Below, in pieces: positions 1-10,249 of a stretch of 64,000 bases of DNA. Each line of letters starts with the position of its first letter. Within the stretch, counting starts at the first letter, position 1. Both the position numbers and the translations under genes were made by a program. Below the pieces are notes generated by a model. It worked only from the letters and a program-made list of their open reading frames with translations, did no database searches and was not told the DNA's origin. This DNA comes from Nymphaea colorata (Eukaryota > Streptophyta > Magnoliopsida > Nymphaeales > Nymphaeaceae), in NCBI RefSeq assembly GCF_008831285.2, contig NC_045145.1, forward strand, positions 3,698,723 to 3,762,722, read 5' to 3'.

Positions 1-1257
1 CTGGAGAACCTGATTCTCGACATCAACCGCAGAGACGACCGGAAGATCACTTGCGTGATCGCAGATGCGCATATGCCGTGGGCGCTCGAGGTAGCCGAGA
101 AGCTAAGCATTAGGAGGGTGGCCTTCTGGCCGGCATCTGCTGCTACCTTCTCAGTCATGGCCAGTATTCCCCGGCTTTTGGAAGAACGAGTCATAGATTC
201 GAACGGTAAGACGTTCAACTCAACCACTTTCATTGGTGTTTAAATTGTAGGTGTTTGGATGCAAGTCTGAAACTAAGTTTTTTCCGTTTTGTTAAAACTA
301 GCATGTTTAAATCAAGTTTTTAAAAATGAAAACCCTTTCAAAAACCTGGTTTATGTTTGAATGACCAAAAATTAAGTTTTTCAACATTGAATAGAGTTAT
401 GTGATAGCTATAACATTAACAGCATTTCCAACTATAAATTTTATTATCTACAGTGTTAACAAATAGGACAGCCTTTTATATTATGTTATCTTGTCTGGCC
501 AAAACTGAGTTGTGAATGAATGATCTAGAAGGGTTCAGGTTTTATATCAAAACTCTGTTTTGTAAAAACCGAGTCTAAAAGAGACCCTGTTTTCATATCA
601 TTCAAACATAGCAAAACTCCAAACCAGGTATTGGTATCGTCCAAACAGCTCCTTAGTTGCTTATTAAGTCTTGTCTTATTTTACTACTGAGTTCTTCACT
701 CTCATTGTCTTCTCTAATTCGCTCACTTATTCTTTCTTTTTATTTTTTTCTTGCAACGACTATAAAAAAAAATTCTTAAAAGGGACTGGGTAATCTCGAT
801 ATTTCACATACAAACATATGCTTATTTTTCTATATTACTTTTCATAACCATTTTTTCACGGACTTGAAGATATTAAAACATGAGTGGGTGATCTCATTTC
901 ATATACCCACATATGTATACAGCCAAAAGTCAACGCCGCTGGCTGAATGACAATTTGTGAATAAATCCATTATAAACAATCATCCATTATAAACAATCAC
1001 CTTATTAGATACGTGGCCAATTTGATGACTGCTTTTTAGTAATAAATGTTTTAAATTTCAACAATTGGACAGCAGTAGGAACATGGCAGCATCTTCTATA
1101 TATATATATAAAGCGAGAGAGAGATAGATATAAAGAGTCTCAAATGTTTACATCAGGTGTGGACATCGGTATGTGTAGATAAATATTTGAGCCTCATTAT
1201 ATCTATCTCCCTCTCGCTTTATATATATATATATATATATATAGCAAAAATAAAAAG

Positions 1258-1294
<37 letters not shown>

Positions 1295-3465
1295 CAAAAA
1301 TAAAAAGTCATCATGTGATTTACTACTCGTGAGCGCTTATACACTTAGTAGATTCAAGTGGTTTACCTTATATGGTATAAGAGTGAGAGAAAGCGAGAGG
1401 AGAAGAGTGAGAGAAAGCGAGAGGAGAGGGGAGAAGAGGGGGGAGACAAGAGCCCGTAATTGGTAGAGGAGCCGAGCGTTTGCTAGAATCAAGTGCCTAT
1501 GGGCTTCCACTAGGCAATCGGACCCTATGGGCTTTCACTAGGCAATCGGACCGCTACATTGAATGTGGGCCGACTCTGATTCCCGATTACATGCCAATTG
1601 TAATGAACGCCACTTGACCTTTTGGGTGAGCAAGGGGTATTAATCCCATCGCCCGAAAAAGGCCCGAAGGCCCCCCCATTCCCCCTGCCTCCGGGGTCCT
1701 GAGCTGCGTCGGTGTCAGCGACAGCAACGGTGCACCCTTCAGCTTAGATGCCGCACCCTACCGCCTTAAGACACAGGAACATAACTCCCACGGGAATCGA
1801 ATTAGAGACCTGCCTTAGTACAGGCCCCTAGCTCAACCAGCTACGCTATGCCCCTTGAGACAAACGCCACTTGACCTTATAATGACACTCATAGTCTCAA
1901 GAAATACTATTTTCAATAATACCATAAAGATAGGACCTTTCAAAAATTGAATTGGAGATGAGGCTATAACATGCCACCCAACCATGTTGCTACACATCAC
2001 TTGGTGTGAGAGATAGAGAGAGAGAAGGGGGAACGCAATTGATTTTTATAAAAACAAAATACCAAAGGCCAATTTTGACAGGTCTGTTTTTCATTCCTCT
2101 AGTTATTTTCATATCACCTGGGTGAGAGACAAAAACCTTTTTTTTTAATCTAATTTTATAGACTTGATTTTAAGAATGATTCGATGAAAAACATATATTA
2201 AGTTAGTTGTTATCTTACTTAAATAATGTTTTTTTTAAGTTAAAAAAATAAACTGCTCTTATGACATCAACATTTTGGTAGTATAATGATCAATTTTTTT
2301 TACAAAAATGACTTCAACTAAAGCATGATTTATTTTAAATTAGTTTTTACAAACACATTAATGGTTCATAGGTTGTTTAACACACATTTTAACATGAGTG
2401 TAACAGGTCTGGTTTTTATCCTTACCCAAGTAATCCGACACCTACCAATCAGTCATATATATATATATATAGTGTGTGTGTGTCCTCGCGCTCAACTTAC
2501 TACTGCTACAAGTCTCCAAAAGCTATCCTAGCGCTCTGAACAGACGGGCATGGCATCCATTGCTCTTCTAAGCTAAATTTCTGCTTTCCACAGGATTTCT
2601 GATAGACAAGAGGCATGTACATTTATCAGACACAATGCCAGCCATTGACCCTGCTTTATTTGGCTGGCTTAATATCGGAAAGGAAGATGAGAAGGAGATG
2701 TTTCAGTATCTTCTAATATGCCTTCAATCAGTTCAGGACGATCTTATCTTATGCAATTCCTTTCCTGAGATCGAATTCCCGGCTATCAACCTCATGAAAA
2801 ATCTCATGCCAATTGGGCCTCTGCTATCACACAACAACATGCAGTTTCCCATGCTGTGGACAGAAGATTCAAGCTGTCTTGGTTGGCTTGACCGGCAACC
2901 AGCTCGCTCAGTCATATATGTTTCATTTGGTAGCATCACCTTACTGAACCAGCACCAACTTCATGAGCTCGCTCATGGACTCGAGCTCACCGGCAGGCCA
3001 TTCCTCTGGGTCTCTAGGCCCGACCTCATGGATGGATCGCCCGCGATCTACCCAGATGGGTTCGCCGGAATTGTAGCCGCCGGTCACGGCTGCATGGTTG
3101 AGTGGGCTCCCCAGAAGGAAGTGTTGTCTCATCCTTCCATTGCTTGCTTCTTAACTCACTGCGGGTGGAACTCAACCATGGAAGGCCTGTATAATGGCCT
3201 TCCCTTCCTATGTTGGTCATACTTTGCTGACCAACACTTAAATGAGTACTTCATAGTTGAAGTGTGGAAGGTGGGACTGAGGGTGTCAAAGGACAAGGAT
3301 GGAATCGTTAGGAAAGAAGAAATCAAGGACAAGCTTGAGAAGCTGCTGCATGATGAAAGAATAAGGATGAGGGCGATGGAGCTGAAGGACATGGCAAGGA
3401 AGAATGAGATGGATGGTGGTGATTCCTCAAAGAACTTTACTACTTTTGCTGATCTCATCAGCTAA
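1..3465 (+). CDS. UDP-glycosyltransferase copy 1 (UGT83A1-like), 5' end outside window
   Basis: Family 1 glycosyltransferase, which transfers a sugar from a UDP-sugar to small acceptors in the cytosol. Exon 1 enters the window in frame and ends at 205 (donor AACG|GTAAG). Exon 2 is 2594-3465 after a CAG acceptor. The two join in phase 1, and the 872-nt second exon has the same length as in copy 3. Exon 2 carries the C-terminal UDP-sugar binding half. The PSPG box begins WAPQKEVLSHPS and contains HCGWNSTMEG, ending in FADQ. No lesion is seen in the visible part. The intron is 2388 bp, much longer than the 133 bp of copy 3, and holds a SINE and AT-rich repeats. Copy 2 is its closest relative here, sharing introns and 3' flank. 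The UGT83A1-like assignment is from memory of the family; the sugar acceptor is not predictable. Confidence 0.88.
1095..1240. repeat. Imperfect palindrome with AT/GA-rich arms
   Basis: A left arm at about 1095-1132 (TATATATAAAGCGAGAGAGA and onward) is matched in inverted orientation at about 1198-1233 (CCCTCTCGCTTTATATATA). The loop contains a weaker inverted pair (CTCAAATGTTTACATC against AGATAAATATTTGAGC). It lies in the intron of UGT copy 1 and could be a MITE relic. The matching region of copy 2 near 24170-24270 lacks this structure. Confidence 0.55.
1241..1310. repeat. AT microsatellite inside a 20-bp direct repeat
   Basis: The word ATAGCAAAAATAAAAAGTCA occurs at about 1241 and again at about 1290, separated by a run of AT dinucleotides. 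This is most simply local slippage or duplication in the intron of UGT copy 1. Confidence 0.6.
1380..1551. repeat. Short tandem duplications in the UGT copy 1 intron
   Basis: GAGTGAGAGAAAGCGAGAGG is repeated in tandem near 1381-1425. A 28-bp unit starting CCTATGGGCTT is present twice at about 1496-1551, with one C/T difference. Neither is coding. Both are absent from the matching intron of UGT copy 2. Confidence 0.6.
1606..1878 (-). mobile_element. tRNA-derived SINE flanked by a 16-bp target-site duplication
   Basis: The direct repeat AACGCCACTTGACCTT occurs at 1606-1621 and 1863-1878 and brackets 241 bp. On the minus strand the insert starts GGGGCATAGCGTAGCTGGTTGAGC, which fits a pol III A box (TAGCGTAGCTGG). 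About 30 nt further is a B-box-like stretch (AATTCGATTCCC). The 3' end is a short A run (AAAA) next to the TSD. Long perfect TSDs, pol III boxes and an A tail are the marks of L1-type retrotransposition of a SINE. It is not a working tRNA gene, because I see no full cloverleaf. It is missing from the matching intron of UGT copy 2, so it inserted after that duplication or was lost there. Confidence 0.72.
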
Positions 3466-4684
3466 AAAAGAACTATTTTGTATGGTTTTTTTTTTTTTTG
3501 GTTAACAATATTCCGCACTTTTCGACAATGAATTTTACATCCCGTGTGGGGTGGAGGCAGGTGAGGGCCATGTGTGGGCAACCTTAAAACTTCTTATTTC
3601 TATATTAATATTTGTGACTTGTTTTTCTCATTTACATATTGGTGCCCTTTAAAATTTAAAACTTTGTACTTAGGGCCTCTTAGCCACTAGCTCTACCCTG
3701 AATTCCGCATGGGTATATATTGACTGTCTGTCCTCCTCGGGTGCCAGTTCTGGCTTTATTTTAAAACTAGAGCTGAGGTTCATTGGTGTTTTTTTACTGT
3801 TAGGGCTAACTTTATTTATCGTAGTATTTTAGTGTGCAGACAAAAACATATATGATTGTTGATTATTTTTCTTATTCTTCCTCATTTTTTGATCTTTTAT
3901 TTCTTTAGCAACCATATTGTCCACCTCAATATTTATGGTTTCCAGTGTCGGTGAGGACTTGAAAAACCAATCTCAAGGAATAGAAGTGGATTGAAGATAG
4001 CGACGAAGGGTGTGGAATCTCAAGAGGTTGGCAGGTAAACCACTCCGTCTTTTCTCCCTTACGTTTTTCTTGTTTTCACATTTCACATCAAATAGATTTA
4101 ACATGGTGGAAGAAGGCCGGAAATCTTTATAATGAACCATTAGATGAATCCAATTGCAGAGATAACGACGAAAGTTATAGCACAAGGTACAAATTGTGAC
4201 TGTCATGACGCAATGCACGACTCTTTTTTGTGGCAAAATATCTCCAAACATGTTCTGTGAACACGAGGAGATAAAGGGCACCAAAGATTACACATGAATG
4301 CTCTTACATTTTGAAAATCGGCAAAGTTCGATTGAAATTTTAGAGTTGGATTTACATATGAATGTAAAAATCGAAATTGGAGTAAGGTTCATAGTGTAGC
4401 TGGTTGAGTTATGGACATGTGAAAAACAGGTTTTTAGTTTGAGTCCAATGAATGCTATGTCTCTGTGTATTAACTAGCAAGGCGTGGTACTTAGGTTGCA
4501 GAATGCACCGCTACCATCATCACTGGCACCGATCATACTCACATGAAAGTAGGTTGTTAACTTCCTACTCATACTCACATGAAAGAGAACGATCACATGA
4601 AACAAAAAAAAAAATGCCAAAAAATATAAAAAAAAATCAATGCATTCACAAGCAATTTATGTAAATGCAGCCGCCTCTTTATTG

Positions 4685-5330
4685 GAGATGGCAGCCCAAA
4701 CAAGGCAGAGGAGTGAATTGAAGAGGTTGAATGCATCTTTAAGTTTCTAAAGATGCCAGAAATAGACAGAGTGAATTATGACTCTTATTTGTTGAATAGT
4801 AATGCCAAAAGATGGTGGCAATTAACTCATGAGATCCGGTTTGCAGGCCAACAGTCAATCTCATGAAAGCAGTTCAGGGATTCCTTCTTCAGCACTTACA
4901 TTCCAGTACATGCCAGAAACAAGAAGATACAAGAGTTTCTTGAATTGCAGCAAATCATTTGAGCTTGGAAGAATATGTTACAAAGTATCGACACTTGGAG
5001 GTGTATTGCCCGCACATCTACACCATTGATGAGGCCAGAGCAGACAAATTTGTGCATGGGTTGCGTGATGGACTGCCAGCAGAGTTATGTCAAGCACACC
5101 TCGCAATTTGGACGAGGCGGTTACTATGGCTAGACGCATGGAAGAAGACTGGGCAAGGACACAAAAGGACCATCACAAAAAGACAAGCCAACACACACAT
5201 GGTGGACGTATACAGGCCAAGCACTACCACTTTGCAAGCATGGCAAAACCTTATGATTGGCATGATGACCAAGCATTCAGGCAGAACAGGTCAAACCACA
5301 GTGACACCATATAGGGGGCAGTGACTACTC
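4685..5330 (+). pseudogene. Ty3/gypsy gag fragment
   Basis: Frames around 4685-5330 show gag-like words: FKFLKMPEIDRVNYDSYLL, NAKRWWQLT, KQFRDSFFSTYIP, then LEEYVTKYRHLEVYCPH and DEARADKFVHGLRDGLPAE. The sequence then shifts frame into NLDEAVTMARRMEEDWA. At least one frameshift (near 5090) and internal stops break it. The true gag start is missing. A remnant CLTCSRVHLEKPCY near 5345-5385 may be the decayed zinc knuckle. Confidence 0.75.
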
Positions 5331-5443
5331 CGACTTCACTGAGGTGCCTCACTTGTTCACGTGTGCACCTCGAGAAGCCATGCTATCGGGAGACTGAAAC
5401 TTGTTTACACTATGAAAGGATGGAACAATGCACTTGTACATAG

Positions 5444-6430
5444 ATGACCACATTTTCAATCAAGTCAATCAAGAATAAGTATCCGCTTCCTAGAATTGAA
5501 GACTTGTTTAATCAGCTCAAGAATGCAAATGTATTCTTCAAGATTGATTTGATGATAGGGTATCATCAGCTCTTGATACGGGAGGAAGATATTGCTAAGA
5601 CTCGAACTAGAAATGGGCATTATAAATTCAGGGTTATGTTTTTTGGGTTGACCAATGCTCCCGCAGCATCTATGGACCTCATGAATCGGGTTTTTCAAGA
5701 CTACTTGGATCAGTTTGTATTTCTTTTTGTGGATGATATTTTGGTGTACTCAGATAGTGAGGCAGAGCACCGAGATCACTTAAGGAGTGTGTTGGGTATT
5801 TTGCGCAAGTATAAGTTTTATGTCAAATACTCGAAATGTGAATTTTGGCTAAAAAATGTAAACTTCCTTAGTTATGTGATCTCAAAAGATGGAGTTTCTG
5901 TAGATCCGGATAAAGTGTTGGTTGTACAGGACTGGAAGACGCTATGCAATGTAACTAAGGTAAGAAGCTTTTTGAGATTGGTAAGATATTACTGTCAGTT
6001 CATACATGACTTTTCAAAAATAGCTATGCCCATGACTAAGCTATTGAGAAAAGGAGAGAAGTTTATTTGGAATGAAGAGTGCGAGAAGAGTTTCCAAACC
6101 TTGAAGGACAAGCTTACCACCACCCCTATTTTGACGCTTTCATCAAGTTATTCTATATTTGTGGTGTACATCGATGCATCAGAAATCGGTTATGATTGTG
6201 TATTGATGCAACATGGTCGCGCAGTGGCTTATGCATCAAAACAGTTGAAAGCACATGAGAAACACTATCCCACTCATGATTTGGAGTTGGGGGCGGTTGT
6301 GTTCGCATTGAAGATATAGAGACTCTATCTCTATGGGGCAATATTTGAGGTGTTCACAGACCACAAGTCATTAAAGTACATATTCTCTCAAAAGGTTCTT
6401 AATTTGAGACAAAAAAAGATGTGTTGAATA
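5444..6430 (+). pseudogene. Ty3/gypsy reverse transcriptase and RNase H fragment
   Basis: An open stretch of 291 codons holds RT motifs in order: [33 protein letters not shown] (palm aspartate), [14 protein letters not shown], and the catalytic FVDDILVYS box. It continues into the connection and RNase H region ([36 protein letters not shown]). A stop at 6317-6319 interrupts RNase H. The frame continues as [20 protein letters not shown] before further breaks. No protease domain precedes it, so the 5' part of pol has been deleted. Confidence 0.88.
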
Positions 6431-7085
6431 CTTAAAGGATTATGATTTCAAAATATTATATCATCCCAAAAAGGTGAATGTGGTGGTTGATGCTTTGAGC
6501 AGACATGCTAATGCAACAATGTGCAATATGTTGACTCGTTCTTGAACGTTGTTGCAAGATATGATAGCATGACAACCTTACCCTTGTAGCGAGAACAAAG
6601 CAATAATGACTGCCTTGATACGACATCTTCTCATAAAAGAGCTTATATTGAAGCAAAAGAAAAATCTTGATTTTGCTAGCAATACAGAAGAAAGTAAGAA
6701 GACATATTCGTCTTGATATCAAGATGAAAATGGTTCATTGTGGTTTCTACAAAGATTGTGGGTCTCTAGAGATGAAGGGATGAAGTACCAGTTGTTTGAG
6801 AAAGCTCACAAATCCAAATTTGTTATACACCCTGCCAGTACCAAGACGTTCCAGGATATGAAAAAAAAATTTGGTGTTCTGCAATGAAGCGTGAAATTGC
6901 AGAACATGTACCAACAGGTCAAGGCAGAACATCAACGACCAGAAGGCTTGTTGCAAAGGATTGATATTACAGTGCGGAAATGAGAGGACATTACAATAGA
7001 TTTTGTAGTTGGTTTGCCTCACACCAGAGGACAATATGATGTCATATGAGTAATTGTTAATCGACTTACGAAGTCTGCTCATTTT
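6431..7085 (+). pseudogene. Decayed gypsy pol linker between RNase H and integrase
   Basis: No long frame is open here. Short pieces (for example HPKKVNVVVDALSRH near 6470-6500) match the usual end of gypsy RNase H. A piece near 6830-6900 (HPASTKTFQDM, then KKKFGVL) fits the start of integrase. It is pol sequence broken by frameshifts. Confidence 0.55.
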
Positions 7086-7820
7086 TTGTCAATCAAAATC
7101 TGTCAATCATTGGAAAGTCTTGCAGAGTTATATATCGGCGAGATAGTGAGATTGCATGGAGTGCCAAAGTCTATTATTGCTGATCAAGATCCACATTTTA
7201 CCTTTAGGTTTTGGGGGCAATTGCAAAAGGCATTGGGTATCAAGCTTAAGCTGAGCACAACGTTTCACCTCCAAACTGATGGGCAATCCGAAAGGACCAT
7301 TCAGACCTTAAGGACATGTTGTGTGCTTGTATTTTGGACTGAAAAGGAGAATGTGATAAACATGTGGAATTGTTAGAGTTTGCATATAACAACAATTACC
7401 ATTCTAGTATCGGGATGACACCTTTTAAGGCATTGTATGGAAGGCCATGTAGATCGCCAACTTGTTGGAGCAAAATGGGTGATGGCAAGATCGATGACCC
7501 TTTGGTATTGCAACATTACGCCGACCAATACAATTGATAAGGAAAAAGTTGTTCACTGCTTGGAGTAGACAGAAAAGTTATGCTGACATTCAACGTAAAG
7601 GGTTGCTTTTTGAGGTTGGTGATCATGTGTTCTTGAAAATTTCACCTACTAAAGGCGCTTTTCAATTTGGTATTAAGAGAAAATTGAGCCCGACGTTCAT
7701 TGGAGCTTTTGAGATATTAGAGAAGATGAGAAAGGTGACATACAAATTGGCACTACCACCTAATTTGAGTCACGTTCATGACGTTTTCCATGTTTCTATG
7801 CTTCGAAAGTATGTACCGGA
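7086..7820 (+). pseudogene. Ty3/gypsy integrase, part before the hAT insertion
   Basis: The integrase core is visible as YIGEIVRLHGVPKSIIADQD followed by FTFRFWGQLQKALG and TTFHLQTDGQSERTIQTL (catalytic D and E region). A stop near 7374 and frameshifts precede the C-terminal part at 7534-7820 (AWSRQKSYADIQRKGL, FEVGDHVFLKISPTKG, LPPNLSHVHDVFHVSMLRKY). The frame is cut at 7820 by the hAT element and resumes at 11679. Confidence 0.85.
7813..7820. repeat. Left 8-bp target-site duplication of the hAT element
   Basis: GTACCGGA is identical to 11671-11678 and lies within the gypsy integrase C-terminal coding sequence. Confidence 0.9.
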
Positions 7821-8425
7821 CTATGCCACCTGGGTATGGGTACGAGAAAACGGGTACGGGTACTGTGTTTTTGCAAATCATGGTATGGGTACGGTATATT
7901 TTTATGCGATAATATTAGTTTTTTAATTTAAAAATTATAAATTTTGAGAAAAACAAAAAATGATATCATCACATCGTTAAGACAAGCATATTGATATAAT
8001 CTCAAAGAAAACATACCATCTGGAATGTTATCCCTACATACCATATTGATATAATCTCAAAACATAAATAAAACATAAAATTATCCCTACATACCATATC
8101 AAATGTTTCTTTCATAGTTCCTACATATAATCTCATAAAAAAGAAACATAAAAGAACTGAGATCTCGGATTAATATATTTCACTGTAAATTTTGTTCCTC
8201 TTCCACATCTGCAAAGTCCTCCTTATCCACATGTACCTCTTGTAGTGCACATGGTTCATTTAACTCCAAATTAAGATGGTCTAGATCATCGTCTCCTTCG
8301 AAGTTAAATTCCTCACCATTCACATCCCAATTTTTACTGCTTCCTTCCCTATAAAAAGATAAGAATTAAGAATATAATTATGTAATAATCAACAACATAG
8401 ATACAAAAAAAATTACATAGACTAA
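7821..8425. other. hAT left subterminal region
   Basis: Non-coding DNA between the left terminus and the end of the transposase remnant. It begins with GGGTATGGGTACG and GGGTACGGGTACTG words that may be subterminal transposase-binding repeats. The remainder is AT-rich, with a near-duplicate of TACATACCATATTGATATAATCTCA near 8030-8110. No gene is seen. Confidence 0.5.
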
Positions 8426-10249
8426 TCAACAACATAGATAGAAAAAAGTTAGATACTTGTATCCATTATTGTTTCGTGAAAGTAACCAAAGGTTTGAATG
8501 CACATAGACTAAATCTTCCGCACACTTGCTTGTAAGTTTGTTTCTCTTAATGTTGTGAATATGTGAATAGGTGTTCCAATTCCTTTCAAAGCATGAAGAT
8601 GTAACAGGCTGAGCTAACAACCTCAAAGCAAGGTATTGAAGAGTGGGATAAGCATGTCCATGTTTGACCCACCAAGGAATAGGTAGATATGTGTCTCTAT
8701 CTATCATTGCAGCCATATTTTCATTTCCTGTAGAAAAGCTTGTAAAGTCATTGTGAGCTAGTTTATTTTGATATGGATCTCTAAAAAATTTATTAAGACA
8801 TAACACCCTATGTCTTGGTATTTCAGGATCTATATGTGGTGGGGTTCTTCCAACACCTTCAGAGAGCCACTTTAATCCATAATACTTAGGATTCAATGAG
8901 TGTGCCATGCATTGCAAAGGGGTGTTGCTCTTATCCCATCTTGTTACTAATATATTGTGCACATGATAAAAAGATGTTGAATCTTCAAGTGCAAAGTTCT
9001 TCTTCTCATGATTGAAAATGACATATCGTTGTTTGCAAATCATATTGTTCCACATCTCATAAACACAATGAAGCATTGGCTTATCACAATCAAGAGCCCT
9101 CAACATCAACCAAATAGGCTATGTGAATGTAGGAAAATAAGAGATTTTATCCCAAAAAACATCACCAACAAGCAATCGTTTGAGCTTTGTTATCATCGAC
9201 AGCACGATAAAAGTTCTAATCATCATCTGTCAACATATTGATTAATGCACTTTTAACCTTCTTGATTCTCTTCATCATAACAATGATAGAAGCAAAACGT
9301 GTCTCTGCAACTCTTAACAACTTCAAATTAGTATATCTATTATAAATGGAAAGGGCATGCTGACGATTAACTATGAAGTTTCTAATGTTTTTAACGTCTC
9401 TCTCCAAGTCTTCAATCCATGAACACAACTCATAAGCACGAAAATCATGTTCTTTGCTTGATGGATTGCATATACTTTCCAATGCCAAATTTAAACTATG
9501 AACTGCACAAGGTGTCCAAAAAATGTGATGATATTCATGTTCCACTAGAAGACCAACAGTTCTACATACAGTTGCATTATCTGTAATTATCTGAACAACC
9601 TTTTCCTTTCCAACTTCTTCAATCAACTCTTCTCTTGTTGTAGGATGATTGTTCAAAGTTTTTCAAAGTCTGGTGCAACATATCCAAACATATTGCTATT
9701 TGCCAAAGATGTAACTAGATCATTCCAATATGGATTTATAGCTACATTAAATGGTATGCAACTAGAAAAGAAGAATGTTCTAAATTTTCTATCTAATTCC
9801 TGCCTTTTTTGTAAAGCAAATGTTTGCTCAGTTGATTTTTGAAATGTGTCCAAATTTCTTTTTTTCTGCTCATGGACTGCATCTTCGTATAAGAGTGCCG
9901 AAGGAATAGGAATAAAACCAGATTGTTTACCACTTCTCTTCATATCATGTTGTTCTTGCTCATTTTTCAAGTCATTCACACTATCAGGTTTGATATTCTT
10001 GCACAATTGAATACCATTACCTTTCATGTGCAGTAGATGTGCTGTAACTCTTGTATATGTTCCACTGAACTCATTCCTACAAAAAAAACATTCAAAGATT
10101 ACATTTTCACCACCTTCAGGAGCTTTTCCTTTCTTTTCCACATAACCCCATAATGGCTGGTCCTCTTGTAACTGAGATGAACCTTTCGATGCACAACTTG
10201 AACTTGTAGATGTAGAAGTAGTTCCCTTCCCTTTACTAGAGGCAGTCAT
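8426..10249 (-). pseudogene. hAT transposase, broken
   Basis: Three pieces read on the minus strand. At 10249-9653, from an ATG after a Ser/Thr-rich start, is a BED-type zinc finger (WGYVEKKGKAPEGGENVIFE, then FECFFCRNEF, GTYTRVTAHLLH). At 9656-9216 is the middle region (EEVGKEKVVQIITDNATVCR, WTPCAVHSLNLALESIC). At 9109-8426 is the hAT C-terminal dimerisation region (HAYPTLQYLALRLLAQP, SSCFERNWNTYSHIHNIKRN, CAEDLVYVHSNLWLLSR). The stretch that normally carries the first catalytic aspartate, between FEKL and the middle piece, is missing. The middle and last pieces are out of frame. It therefore cannot make a full transposase; any later movement would need enzyme supplied from elsewhere. Confidence 0.88.

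Larger units (their letters stand above)
1..4650 (+). repeat. Segmental duplication unit 1 (partner 23108-27060)
   Basis: From the first base to about 4650, exon, intron, exon and 3' flank all match 23108-27060 by eye, including non-coding words such as GAATGCTATGT, TGTGTATTAACTAGCAAGG and ACCATCATCACTGGC. Similarity stops near 4650, just before gypsy gag sequence begins. The non-coding 3' flank (3466-4650) holds no recognised gene. Confidence 0.75.

Noticed and set aside
1380-1440. CRISPR-like repeats
   Set aside because: A two-copy GA-rich tandem duplication in a plant intron, without spacers.
1790-1860. A tRNA gene on the minus strand
   Set aside because: A and B box-like sequences are present, but a complete cloverleaf is not, and a 16-bp TSD surrounds a 241-bp body. 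It is a SINE head.
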